A DNA stretch of 64,000 bases, taken from Bacteroidota bacterium (lineage in GTDB: Bacteria; Bacteroidota; Ignavibacteria; Ignavibacteriales; SURF-24). Positions 37,416 to 45,715 of this stretch are shown here, piece by piece. The position numbers were made by a program, and so were the translations under genes. The stretch lies in assembly GCA_030706145.1 (NCBI GenBank), contig JAUZPB010000004.1, positions 23,355 through 87,354 on the forward strand, in the 5' to 3' direction. The stretch's first letter is position 1. Every line of letters begins with the position of its first letter. Below the pieces are notes generated by a model that was not told the DNA's origin, searched no databases, and was given only the letters and a program-made list of their open reading frames with translations.

Positions 37416-37916
37416 TTATTCGATGGTAAGTAAAATGCTGCCCTTTTCTACTGAGACTCCCTCCTTGACTATGACCTCCTTTATTATTCCTGATGAAGGG
37501 GACCTAAGATCATTCTCCATTTTCATAGCTTCAAGAATAACCACAGATTCACCCATTTCAACAGTATCACCGACCTTTTTTTTCAGCCTTAAAACCATCC
37601 CCGGCATGGGAGCTCTTAAGACATCGTGGTGATTTTGTTTATTTTTTATATTCTGAAGTTCATTTGCCTTTTCCTGAAGACGAGTCCTGACAATGGTCTC
37701 AAAATAATGCCCGTCAACAAGAAAGCCATATTTCTCAGAATTAAATTGCGTTGTTGTTATATCATAAACTTTATTTCCAATCTTTAGTAAATATGAGTAA
37801 TCACTTATCTTCAGAAGAGAATAATCAAATTCTTTTCCATCGAACCTAATTATGCTTGAATCGAGGACCTTTATTTCCTTTTTTTTGCCATTTAATGTAA
37901 CGAAATATTCACTCAT
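37416..37916 (-). CDS. Biotin carboxyl carrier protein subunit (acyl-CoA carboxylase)
   Basis: 166 residues. The C-terminal biotinyl domain has the acceptor Lys in ILEAMKMENDL, with APMPGMVLRLKKKVGD before it and the expected turn after. The N-terminal ~85 residues form a small strand-rich region seen in BCCP subunits of propionyl-/methylcrotonyl-type carboxylases. The track start is too far upstream; the ATG at 37916 is preceded by GAGGGG and overlaps the biotin carboxylase stop by eight bases. No carboxyltransferase gene is adjacent, so the acyl-CoA substrate is open. Confidence 0.9.
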   Translation of the reverse strand: MSEYFVTLNGKKKEIKVLDSSIIRFDGKEFDYSLLKISDYSYLLKIGNKVYDITTTQFNSEKYGFLVDGHYFETIVRTRLQEKANELQNIKNKQNHHDVLRAPMPGMVLRLKKKVGDTVEMGESVVILEAMKMENDLRSPSSGIIKEVIVKEGVSVEKGSILLTIE

Positions 37917-39405
37917 AGCGCCCCTCGATCCATTTGTTGTTTTTCGAGAGGCATACACCATTTGAGCTAGTCTGATTTGCCCTGTCTTTCAATAAAGCGG
38001 CAAGTACTGACACTGCATTTTCATATTCAAAAGCTTGCTCAGATTTCCATTTATCAGGGATCAATGGTAAAAAGGATTTTTCGACAAAGTTAATGTCAAA
38101 TGACCCGTCGAGAAATTCAGGCTGCTTTAATACCCATCTAAGAGCTGCAATATTTGTTAATACTCCGGCAATTTTATATTCACCAAGTGCTCTTATCATT
38201 CTGTCAATTGCTTCTTGTCTGTTTCTACCCCAGCTAATGACCTTTGTAAGCATTGGGTCATAAAATATGGAGACATTTGAAAACGGATCAATTCCCGTAT
38301 CTACTCTTATCCCAATGCCGTCTGGTCTGCGGTGAAGCTTTATCTGTCCTGTGGATGGAACAAAATTATTGTCAGTATCCTCGGCATAAACGCGGCATTC
38401 TATTGAATGGCCATAGATCTTCAGATCCCCTTGTTTAAATGAAAGAGGGTTACCTTCAGCTATACTTATCTGTTCCTTTACAAGATCAATTCCTGTGATA
38501 GATTCTGTTACGGGATGTTCAACCTGAAGACGCGTATTCATCTCCAAAAAGTAGACATTTTTGGATTTGTCGACTAAAAATTCGATTGTACCTGCATTAT
38601 AATAAGAACATGCTTTTGCAGCATTTATGGCAGCTGCAGTTAGCCTTTCGCGTAGTTCGTTATCTACAAAGGAAGAAGGGGCTTCCTCGATTACTTTCTG
38701 GTGTCTTCTTTGCACTGAACAGTCCCTTTCAAAAAGATGGCAGTAATTGCCGAGCTTATCTGCAATGATCTGGACTTCAATATGTTTGGGATCTTCTATA
38801 TACTTTTCAATATAAATATCATCACTGGCAAAAGCCTTAAGAGATTCATTTTTAGCAGAGGCAAATGCTTCAGAAAACTCTTCTGCGGAAAAGACTTTTC
38901 TCATTCCTTTCCCTCCGCCTCCAGCCGAAGCTTTTAATAAAACCGGGAATCCAATTTTTTCAGCCTCAGCAAGGCCTTGCATTAGATCAGAAATTGGAGC
39001 TGTAGTACCAGGAACAATTGGTACATTATGGCTTTCCATAAGTTTGCGGGCAGATGTCTTATCTCCCATCATCTTTACAGACATAGAAGAAGGGCCGATA
39101 AAGATAACTCCTGACTTTTCAACTGCTTCGATAAAACCTGCATTTTCTGACAAGAAACCATACCCTGGATGAATTGCCGAAGCATTAATTCTTTTTGCCA
39201 GAGAAATTATTTTTTCAATGTTCAGATAAGATTCTGAAGAGGGGGAGTTACCAATTAGATAAGCTTCGTCGGCTAACCTGACGTGAAGAGAATTCTTATC
39301 AGCTTCTGAATACAATGCAGCTGAAGTGATTTTCAATTCACGGCAAGCCTTAATGATCCGGACAGCAATTTCCCCCCTATTAGCGACAAGAATTTTACTA
39401 AACAA
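37909..39405 (-). CDS. Biotin carboxylase subunit of an acyl-CoA carboxylase
   Basis: 498-residue ATP-grasp enzyme that carboxylates biotin on the BCCP. It opens FSKILVANRGEIAVRIIKACREL and has HPGYGFLSEN, the glycine-rich loop KASAGGGGKGMR, and the substrate strand EMNTRLQVEHPVTE. The C-terminal domain includes GHSIECRVYAED. It is longer than bacterial AccC (about 450), matching PCC/MCC-type subunits. The start is TTG at 39405 with AAGGGGG upstream. It pairs with the BCCP gene by overlap. Confidence 0.93.
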   Translation of the reverse strand: MFSKILVANRGEIAVRIIKACRELKITSAALYSEADKNSLHVRLADEAYLIGNSPSSESYLNIEKIISLAKRINASAIHPGYGFLSENAGFIEAVEKSGVIFIGPSSMSVKMMGDKTSARKLMESHNVPIVPGTTAPISDLMQGLAEAEKIGFPVLLKASAGGGGKGMRKVFSAEEFSEAFASAKNESLKAFASDDIYIEKYIEDPKHIEVQIIADKLGNYCHLFERDCSVQRRHQKVIEEAPSSFVDNELRERLTAAAINAAKACSYYNAGTIEFLVDKSKNVYFLEMNTRLQVEHPVTESITGIDLVKEQISIAEGNPLSFKQGDLKIYGHSIECRVYAEDTDNNFVPSTGQIKLHRRPDGIGIRVDTGIDPFSNVSIFYDPMLTKVISWGRNRQEAIDRMIRALGEYKIAGVLTNIAALRWVLKQPEFLDGSFDINFVEKSFLPLIPDKWKSEQAFEYENAVSVLAALLKDRANQTSSNGVCLSKNNKWIEGRYE

Positions 39406-39423
39406 ATAAGCCCCCTTATTTTG

Positions 39424-41775
39424 TTATTTTAATTCTACTATTGTAATGCCATCTCCACCATGTTCAATGTTTGCAAAATAGAAATTTTTAACCAGTTCAT
39501 GTTTAGACAGAACATCCTTTACAACACGCTTTAATGCACCGGTACCTTTGCCATGAAGAATTTCAACTCTTTCAAGCCCGGCTAAATGCGCATTATCCAA
39601 AAACTTTATTACTTCAAATTCAGATTCTTCTGCCCTCCATCCGCGTATATCTATCATATAATCGGCTTGACCTGAATAATTGGTTTTATAGACATTCTTT
39701 GGCTCGTCGGCATCCTTCTTCTTTGCTGGTACCAGATCGTTTAAGTTTACCTGCAGCTTAATACTGCCGACTAAAAGGACAACCTTTTTCTTTTCTTTAT
39801 CAATTTCAAGGATCTTCCCGGTTGTCTGGGAATTCTTTAGCGAAGCAAACTCCCCTTCAGAAAAGACATGATTTTCAGCTACAACGTCTGTTTTCCTGGA
39901 AGATTCTATCTTCTTATTTTCAGCCTTGAGCCCTTCAATATCTTTCCTTACAGATTTGATCACATCTGCATTTGCATTGGATTCTTTTATTTGTTTAATT
40001 GCCTGCTCTACTCTCTTGTTTATATCTTTAAGATACTCATCTGCTTCGTTCTTTGCTTTTAGAATAATATCTTTTTTCTGATTTTCCAGGCGCTCAACAT
40101 TCTGCTGGTAGAGATTTGCAAGACCTTTTAACCTTGTATTTTCAATTTCTGATGACCTTAAGCGCTGCTCTAATGTTCTTGATCTTCTATCCAGTTCAAT
40201 AAGAAAATCTTCAACTTTCATTTTATCCGAGTCAAGATAGCTCTTTGCGAGAGTAAGGAAGCTCTTATCAAGGCCAATTCTCTCAGCGACTTCAAAAGCA
40301 TAGCTTGAGCCTGGCACTCCCTGCCTAAAGTAATATGTCGGGGCCAGGTTCTCAGTATCGAACTCCATAGAAGCATTTTGAAACCCCTCTACTTCACTTG
40401 CAAATATCTTTAAGCTGCCATGATGAGTCGTAGCAAGAACAAAGGAGTGATTCTCCTTTAATCTTAACAAAGTTGCAATAGCCAAAGCTGCACCCTCAGC
40501 AGGATCTGTACCTGTACCAAGCTCGTCTAATAAGACAAGAGTATTAGGGCCTGACTTACGCAGAATATATTTTATATTTGATAGATGAGAACTAAATGTG
40601 CTAAGATCATCTTCTATCGACTGCTGATCACCAATATCAATTAAAATTTCGGAGAAAAAGTTAAAATTTGAATCCGGACTTGCAGGTATATGAATACCTG
40701 ATAAAGCCATAACGGATAAAAGTCCAATAGCTTTAAGTACTACTGTTTTTCCCCCTGCATTTGGTCCTGTAATAAGAATAACCCTATTGTTTTCAGCATC
40801 GAGGTTTAGTGGGACAGTCTTACTTCTGCCAAATTTCTTTAATAGCAGAGGGTGCCTGGCATCAAAGATGCAAAACGGCTTTGAATTATCAATTGTTGGA
40901 AAAGAGCCGATAATTTCAACAGAATATCTGGCTCTTGCAAAAATGCTGTCCAGATAAGCAATTGCCTCAAGAGAGTCTTTTAACCTATCGCTGGATTGGC
41001 CGATCTTTTTTGTCAGTTCCCTTAAAATTCTCTCTATCTCGCGTTTTTCGGCAAAATTAAGAGAAAGTATATCATTATTTAGTTCAAGAGTTTCTTCTGG
41101 TTCTATATAGACTGTTTGCCCCGAAGAAGATTCAGAATGAATAAATCCCTTAACATGCCTTTTATGCTCAGAACGCACAGGAATTACTAATCTTCCATCT
41201 CTTTGAGTAACGTATTCATCCCGGACAAGATAGGAATCGCTCAGATCCTTTAATATTCTTGTAATAACCTTGTTTAGGAGGTCTTCTTTTCTTCTGATCT
41301 CTTCCCTGATTTCCCTTAACTTTGAGCTTGCATTATCCCTAAGCTCACCGTTATCATCTATAATAGTTTCAATATGATGTTCAAAGACCTTATCTACAAA
41401 TAAGCGGCCTAAAAAGTCAGATGTAATATTCCTGTATTCACTCTCATTTTTTAAGAACTGATAAAGCTTTCTTGAAGTAATAGCAAGATTCCAAATATCA
41501 AGTATAGTCTTATTATCCAGGACAGCTCCTTCGACTCTACTTTTTGACAAAGCTACGTCAAGATCAGGCAAATAAGAAAAAGGAGGAATATCATTTTTTA
41601 TTAATATTTCCTTTGCTTCAGTAACGTAATTGCCTTCAAGCAAGGAGGATTGAACATTTGGGAGGGGTTCGAGCTTTAATACCTCTGCTTTTCCAGGTTC
41701 TGTCGAAGCGTATTTCGAAATAAATTGTAAGACCTTTGAAAATTCCAGTTTTTCCAGAATTGCTTTATTTATCAT
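39424..41775 (-). CDS. mutS2: Endonuclease MutS2
   Basis: 783 residues. The N-terminal core and clamp lead to the MutS-type ATPase with the P-loop ITGPNAGGKTVVLKAIG near residue 335, LIDIGDQQSIEDDLSTFSSH and LLDELGTGTDPAEGAAL. A long coiled coil (about 520-640) and a C-terminal Smr nuclease domain (about 705-783, IDIRGWRAEE and ILHGKGTGALK) follow. MutS2 suppresses homologous recombination and, in some bacteria, rescues collided ribosomes. It lies 18 bases before the biotin carboxylase gene. Confidence 0.95.
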   Translation of the reverse strand: MINKAILEKLEFSKVLQFISKYASTEPGKAEVLKLEPLPNVQSSLLEGNYVTEAKEILIKNDIPPFSYLPDLDVALSKSRVEGAVLDNKTILDIWNLAITSRKLYQFLKNESEYRNITSDFLGRLFVDKVFEHHIETIIDDNGELRDNASSKLREIREEIRRKEDLLNKVITRILKDLSDSYLVRDEYVTQRDGRLVIPVRSEHKRHVKGFIHSESSSGQTVYIEPEETLELNNDILSLNFAEKREIERILRELTKKIGQSSDRLKDSLEAIAYLDSIFARARYSVEIIGSFPTIDNSKPFCIFDARHPLLLKKFGRSKTVPLNLDAENNRVILITGPNAGGKTVVLKAIGLLSVMALSGIHIPASPDSNFNFFSEILIDIGDQQSIEDDLSTFSSHLSNIKYILRKSGPNTLVLLDELGTGTDPAEGAALAIATLLRLKENHSFVLATTHHGSLKIFASEVEGFQNASMEFDTENLAPTYYFRQGVPGSSYAFEVAERIGLDKSFLTLAKSYLDSDKMKVEDFLIELDRRSRTLEQRLRSSEIENTRLKGLANLYQQNVERLENQKKDIILKAKNEADEYLKDINKRVEQAIKQIKESNANADVIKSVRKDIEGLKAENKKIESSRKTDVVAENHVFSEGEFASLKNSQTTGKILEIDKEKKKVVLLVGSIKLQVNLNDLVPAKKKDADEPKNVYKTNYSGQADYMIDIRGWRAEESEFEVIKFLDNAHLAGLERVEILHGKGTGALKRVVKDVLSKHELVKNFYFANIEHGGDGITIVELK

Positions 41776-41812
41776 TTTAAGACTTTTAATTCCTTTTAGA
41801 TATTATATGTAT

Positions 41813-42475
41813 TTAAACGTTTTTATGATGCTTTTTAGTTTTCAATTTTACTTCTTTTGAATCTTTTTTTCCGTTTTTTACATCTTTTGCCTTGTTTTCA
41901 GGAGCCGGGGCCTCGTTTTTTTGAACCTTCCCATTCCCTTGCTCTTCTTCCTGGTCATTTTTACCATCTTTTAACTTATCTTTATTCTCGATATATTCAC
42001 GGAATATATTCTTCCCCCCGATCATAAAATCTATAGTTTTGGGCATAACTTCAGCCACAGGATGATATAATAATGCCTTATCAGCTGTTTTTTTGTTTGG
42101 CACGTTGAAAATATTCAAAAAAAGGAAAAACCCACTGGTAAAGAACAATATCTGAATAACACCTGTTAAACCGCCAAGCATCTGATTGGCAAATTTACTA
42201 ACCTTATCATGGGGATGAATAACCCTTTTTAAGATTGTTGTAGCAATTATAACAATGATAAAAACTGCAATCCCGGCTATAATTCCTGCCAGATATTCTT
42301 CATTATCAAATAATGGAGAAATAAGCTGTCCTAGTTTTGGGGAAAGCTTTACAGCTAGAAATATCCCCAGAAATATTCCAATCAGACCTATTATTTTTCT
42401 TACCAGACCATCTTTGTAGCCTAAGATGAATCCTAAAATTAAAAGTCCTGCAATGATATAATCTAAATAATTCAA
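41813..42475 (-). CDS. CvpA family membrane protein
   Basis: 220 residues with four predicted helices in the first 140, including LDYIIAGLLILGFILGYKDGLVRKIIGLIGI, the CvpA signature. The last ~70 residues are a Lys/Glu-rich disordered tail ending in KLKTKKHHKNV, longer than in most members. CvpA is linked to colicin V export and envelope robustness; the mechanism is unclear. The start is a TTG at 42475 close to AAGGA. It lies between yqeY (5 bases) and mutS2 (37 bases). Confidence 0.85.
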   Translation of the reverse strand: MNYLDYIIAGLLILGFILGYKDGLVRKIIGLIGIFLGIFLAVKLSPKLGQLISPLFDNEEYLAGIIAGIAVFIIVIIATTILKRVIHPHDKVSKFANQMLGGLTGVIQILFFTSGFFLFLNIFNVPNKKTADKALLYHPVAEVMPKTIDFMIGGKNIFREYIENKDKLKDGKNDQEEEQGNGKVQKNEAPAPENKAKDVKNGKKDSKEVKLKTKKHHKNV

Positions 42476-42480
42476 ATTCC

Positions 42481-42930
42481 TTAGCCTTCTAAGACTTTTT
42501 CGACAATTGATTTAACAATTTTTCCATCAGCTTTACCCTTAAGATCCTTCATTGCAACAGGCATAAGCTTTGCAAAATCGGATTTTGATGTAGCGCCAAC
42601 TTCCTTTGCCAATTCTTTTACTCTTTGCAAAATTTCATCTTCTGTTAGCTGTTTTGGCAGATATTCCAAAAGAATATTCATTTCTGCCTCTTCTTTATCG
42701 GCAAGATCATTTCGCTTAGCTGCACTGTACTGTTCTATGGAATCTTTTCTTTTCTTAACTGCAGTACTAAGCATTTTAATCTCTTCTTCTTGCGTTAATT
42801 CCTTACCAGTACCACTTTTTTCAAATTCCAGAATTAAAGCTCTAACAGATCTTATTGTCTCAAGCCTTAATTTGTCCCCTGACTTCATGGCTGCTTTAAG
42901 ATCTTCGTTGATCCTTTCTTTTAAGTTCAT
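42481..42930 (-). CDS. GatB/YqeY domain-containing protein
   Basis: 149-residue helical protein of the YqeY family, related to the tail of the GatB amidotransferase subunit that contacts tRNA. Marks are LKERINEDLKAAMKSGDKLRLETIRSV, AAKRNDLADKEEAEMNILLEYLPKQL and ATSKSDFAKLMPVAMKDLKGKADG. Its cellular role is unsettled. It is often next to small housekeeping genes, as here with cvpA and mutS2 downstream. Confidence 0.92.
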   Translation of the reverse strand: MNLKERINEDLKAAMKSGDKLRLETIRSVRALILEFEKSGTGKELTQEEEIKMLSTAVKKRKDSIEQYSAAKRNDLADKEEAEMNILLEYLPKQLTEDEILQRVKELAKEVGATSKSDFAKLMPVAMKDLKGKADGKIVKSIVEKVLEG

Positions 42931-43086
42931 AGCTTAGTTTCCTTATAATTCATTTCTTAACATAGGAACAACAATCACTTTAGGTTCCCATAATTAGTTT
43001 TAATTTACATATTTATAACTTCGAAAAATATGAAAAATATTTATTATTTCTAAGATCTAGTTTTGTTTTTAATGCAAAACACTAAT

Positions 43087-43770
43087 TTAGTGCAGACTAA
43101 AAGGTAAAGTAATAATGCTTCCGGTTATGTATTTATAATTATCAAATAAATTGTCGACAACCTGCGCAATTCCCTCCGGATCTATCATTAAGGATTTATC
43201 TTTGACCCATCTACGGTTTTCTTCAGTATTAATCAAATTAGGGGCAATCGCATTTACTGACATATTTATGCTCTTTGCTTCAAGGGCTAGTGTCTTAACC
43301 ATAAAATTCAGCGCAGACTTTGAAACGCCATAAGCTGCTTTGTTTATCTCCGGGGCCAAAGAGGCAAAGGATGAAGTAAGGCAAAGTGAACCACCAGAAG
43401 ATTTACTAACTAGTATTGAAAAATGCCTTGCAATTAAGAAGTTTGTAAAGAGATTTATCTTTATCATTCTTTCAAACTCTTCAAAAGAAGTATCCCACAG
43501 AGTTCTTCCGCCAGAATACCCACCAAGAGTTGAAAAAAGAAAATAAGTAGTTGTTTTCACTGGCTTTATTTCCGAAAAAACTGCCTCTACGTTCTTTTCA
43601 GATGAAAGATCGCCCGCCTGAATTCTTCTAATCCCTTCAATTTCATCTGTTGAAGCTTCCAGATTTCTTCCTATCAGATATATTTTTGCATATTCCTGTT
43701 TAATGAAAAACTTTGTAACACCTTTGCCCAAATTACCTGTTGCCCCGACTATTAATAATTCCTTTTTCAT
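43087..43770 (-). CDS. SDR family oxidoreductase
   Basis: 227-residue Rossmann protein. The cofactor loop is VGATGNLGKGV near residues 8-18, the Asn of the fourth strand falls around SLCLTSSFASLAPE, and the active site reads TSS with YGVSK (Tyr and Lys). This classical short-chain dehydrogenase set is complete. Substrate cannot be told. It is isolated: 156 bases from yqeY and 386 bases from the divergent permease gene. Confidence 0.88.
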   Translation of the reverse strand: MKKELLIVGATGNLGKGVTKFFIKQEYAKIYLIGRNLEASTDEIEGIRRIQAGDLSSEKNVEAVFSEIKPVKTTTYFLFSTLGGYSGGRTLWDTSFEEFERMIKINLFTNFLIARHFSILVSKSSGGSLCLTSSFASLAPEINKAAYGVSKSALNFMVKTLALEAKSINMSVNAIAPNLINTEENRRWVKDKSLMIDPEGIAQVVDNLFDNYKYITGSIITLPFSLH

Positions 43771-44156
43771 TTATAGCCTCCAATAAACATTATGAAATAA
43801 CTATAAGTATTTGTAATATATATCATTATGGCGTTTATTAAACTTTACGTATAGCAAATATTTACACGTCTCAAATTTAACATTTCTGCTCTTTCTTCTC
43901 TATATGATATTCAGTAGTCACTTTAGTTTCATATAAAGCTTCATTAATAAAATAATGCTTATAATTCCGCAGAAAAAAAAGAAAACTTGATTTATTCTGA
44001 TTTAATTTTTTTATTGCAAAAAGGATTGCTCTTTTTATATCTAGAATAACGCTGTTTATCTTCTCTCCTGTTTCATATGTATTCCCATTGCTCGTTTATT
44101 TCAATTTCAGATTGAGTATTTAATTTCCTTCAATAAAGTTGAAAAAAGGTATCAAT
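43771..44156. other. Divergent intergenic region between the SDR and permease genes (386 bases)
   Basis: No ORF is supportable. It must hold promoters for both flanking genes. Visible structure is small: AATAAAC at 43782 and GTTTATT at 43833 form a 7-base inverted pair next to the SDR start. A hairpin AAAAAG-GATTGCT-CTTTTT sits at 44018-44036. I see no clear sigma-factor consensus. Confidence 0.5.
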
Positions 44157-45605
44157 ATGAAAAAAAGCGGCAAGGATCAGGAACTAATACGCGGTTTATC
44201 TTTGACAGCAGCAATCATGATAGTAATAGGTTCAATGATTGGTTCGGGAATATTTCGTAAACCCGCTACAATGGCCGGACAATTAATGTCTCCTGAGCTT
44301 CTGCTTTTAGTATGGGTAGTAGCCGGAATAATCAGCTTTATTGGTGCATTGACAAATTCCGAGATAGCCGGGATGATAGATGAAACCGGAGGCCAGTATG
44401 CTTATTTCAGGGTAATGTACGGCGATTTTTCGGCATTTTTATATGGATGGGCAACTCTTTCAGTCATACAATCCGGAAGTCAGGCTGCCATAGCATATGT
44501 TTTTTCTGAATATCTTGGCTATTTTTTCAAGTATACTCATTTTTCAAAACAGATTGAGCAAATTGCAGTCTATATGCCTTTGGTTGGTGACATCTTCCCC
44601 CTGAAAGATATTGGGACTAAAATTGTTGCAATCGCCTGCCTTATGGGACTGACTTTTGTTAATTACATTGGTGTTGTTTTTGGCGGAATTGTTCAGACAA
44701 TTGTAACAATGATAAAAATAGCATCAATTTTGGTTCTTGCCGCTTTAATTATTCTTTTAGGTAATGGTTCTTTTGCAAATGTTTATGGCGGCTTTTCAAT
44801 ACCCGTGGCAACATCGCATAATATTGTTTCTCTATTTGGTTTAGCATTAGCCGGAGCCTTCTGGGCTTATGATGGATGGAATAACGTTACATACGTTTCG
44901 GGAGAGATAATTAAGCCCAAACGGAATGTGCCGCTTGCACTGCTTATTGGCACTCTGTCTGTAATTATTATATATGTGTTCATTAATATTGCGTTTTTAT
45001 ATGTATTGCCTGTTAACGTAATGTCAAAGTCACCACTGGTTGCTGCATCTGCAGCCGAATTGATTTTTGGCGGCCTTGGAGCATCAGTAATTGCTCTTGC
45101 CGTAATTGTTTCCACTTTCGGAGCTCTAAATGGAAGTATTTTGTCTACTTCCAGAGTAATTTATGCAATGGGCAGGACAAGGCTGTTCTTTAGAAGCCTT
45201 GGATGGGTCCACCACAAGTACAAAACGCCACATATTTCACTTTTAGCTCTTGGCATATGGTCAAGTATACTAGTTCTTACAGGGTCATTCGACATAATAA
45301 CAGACTATGTTATGTTTGCTGCCTGGCTATTTTACGCTTTGGGTGCCTTTGGAGTTTTTGTACTAAGGCGCAAGATGCCTGAGGCTCCTCGCCCATATAA
45401 AGTATGGGGTTATCCATTTACTCCGGCCATATTTGTACTGTTTTCTGTTGCTTTCCTAATTAATACTGTAATTTCAGATACTCAGAATGCTAAAATGGGA
45501 CTTGTACTTATCTTTAGTGGTGTACCTTTCTATTATCTTATGAAATACCGTAACAAAAAAGAAGATTCTTTGGCAGTAAAAGAGACCGAAAAAGAAAGTA
45601 TATAA
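44157..45605 (+). CDS. Amino-acid permease (APC superfamily)
   Basis: 482 residues with twelve predicted helices. The first helix region IMIVIGSMIGSGIFRKPATMA is the APC substrate loop, and ALAGAFWAYDGWNNVTYVSGEI and ALNGSILSTSRVIYAMG are typical of the LAT/CAT-like bacterial branch. The C-terminal tail is charged (KEDSLAVKETEKES). The TTG start in the track is replaced by the ATG at 44157, which has AAAGGT seven bases upstream. It may import amino acids whose 2-oxoacids feed the dehydrogenases encoded downstream; that link is inference. Confidence 0.88.
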   Translation: MKKSGKDQELIRGLSLTAAIMIVIGSMIGSGIFRKPATMAGQLMSPELLLLVWVVAGIISFIGALTNSEIAGMIDETGGQYAYFRVMYGDFSAFLYGWATLSVIQSGSQAAIAYVFSEYLGYFFKYTHFSKQIEQIAVYMPLVGDIFPLKDIGTKIVAIACLMGLTFVNYIGVVFGGIVQTIVTMIKIASILVLAALIILLGNGSFANVYGGFSIPVATSHNIVSLFGLALAGAFWAYDGWNNVTYVSGEIIKPKRNVPLALLIGTLSVIIIYVFINIAFLYVLPVNVMSKSPLVAASAAELIFGGLGASVIALAVIVSTFGALNGSILSTSRVIYAMGRTRLFFRSLGWVHHKYKTPHISLLALGIWSSILVLTGSFDIITDYVMFAAWLFYALGAFGVFVLRRKMPEAPRPYKVWGYPFTPAIFVLFSVAFLINTVISDTQNAKMGLVLIFSGVPFYYLMKYRNKKEDSLAVKETEKESI

Positions 45606-45621
45606 TGGAACTCTTTATTTG

Positions 45622-45703
45622 AATTTCAACTTATTCTAATGCAAATATATTGTATTAAGCCTTAATATAGAGTAAATTGTAGATAATTATTTAAGTTGAA
45701 ATT
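45622..45703. repeat. Nested inverted repeat between the permease gene and polA
   Basis: AATTTCAACTTA (45622) and TAAGTTGAAATT (45692) are a perfect 12-base inverted pair. Between them, at 45653, is a second perfect palindrome TATTAAG-C-CTTAATA. The right outer arm ends 12 bases before the polA ATG. No T run follows on either strand, so it is not a clear terminator. It could fold as a cruciform or as a leader structure covering the polA start region. Confidence 0.5.
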
Positions 45704-45715
45704 ATAATAAAGATT

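Noticed and set aside
43078-43094. CACTAA-T-TTAGTG palindrome at the end of the SDR gene as a terminator
   Set aside because: The stem is only six AT-rich pairs, overlaps the stop codon and has a weak T run; too little to call.
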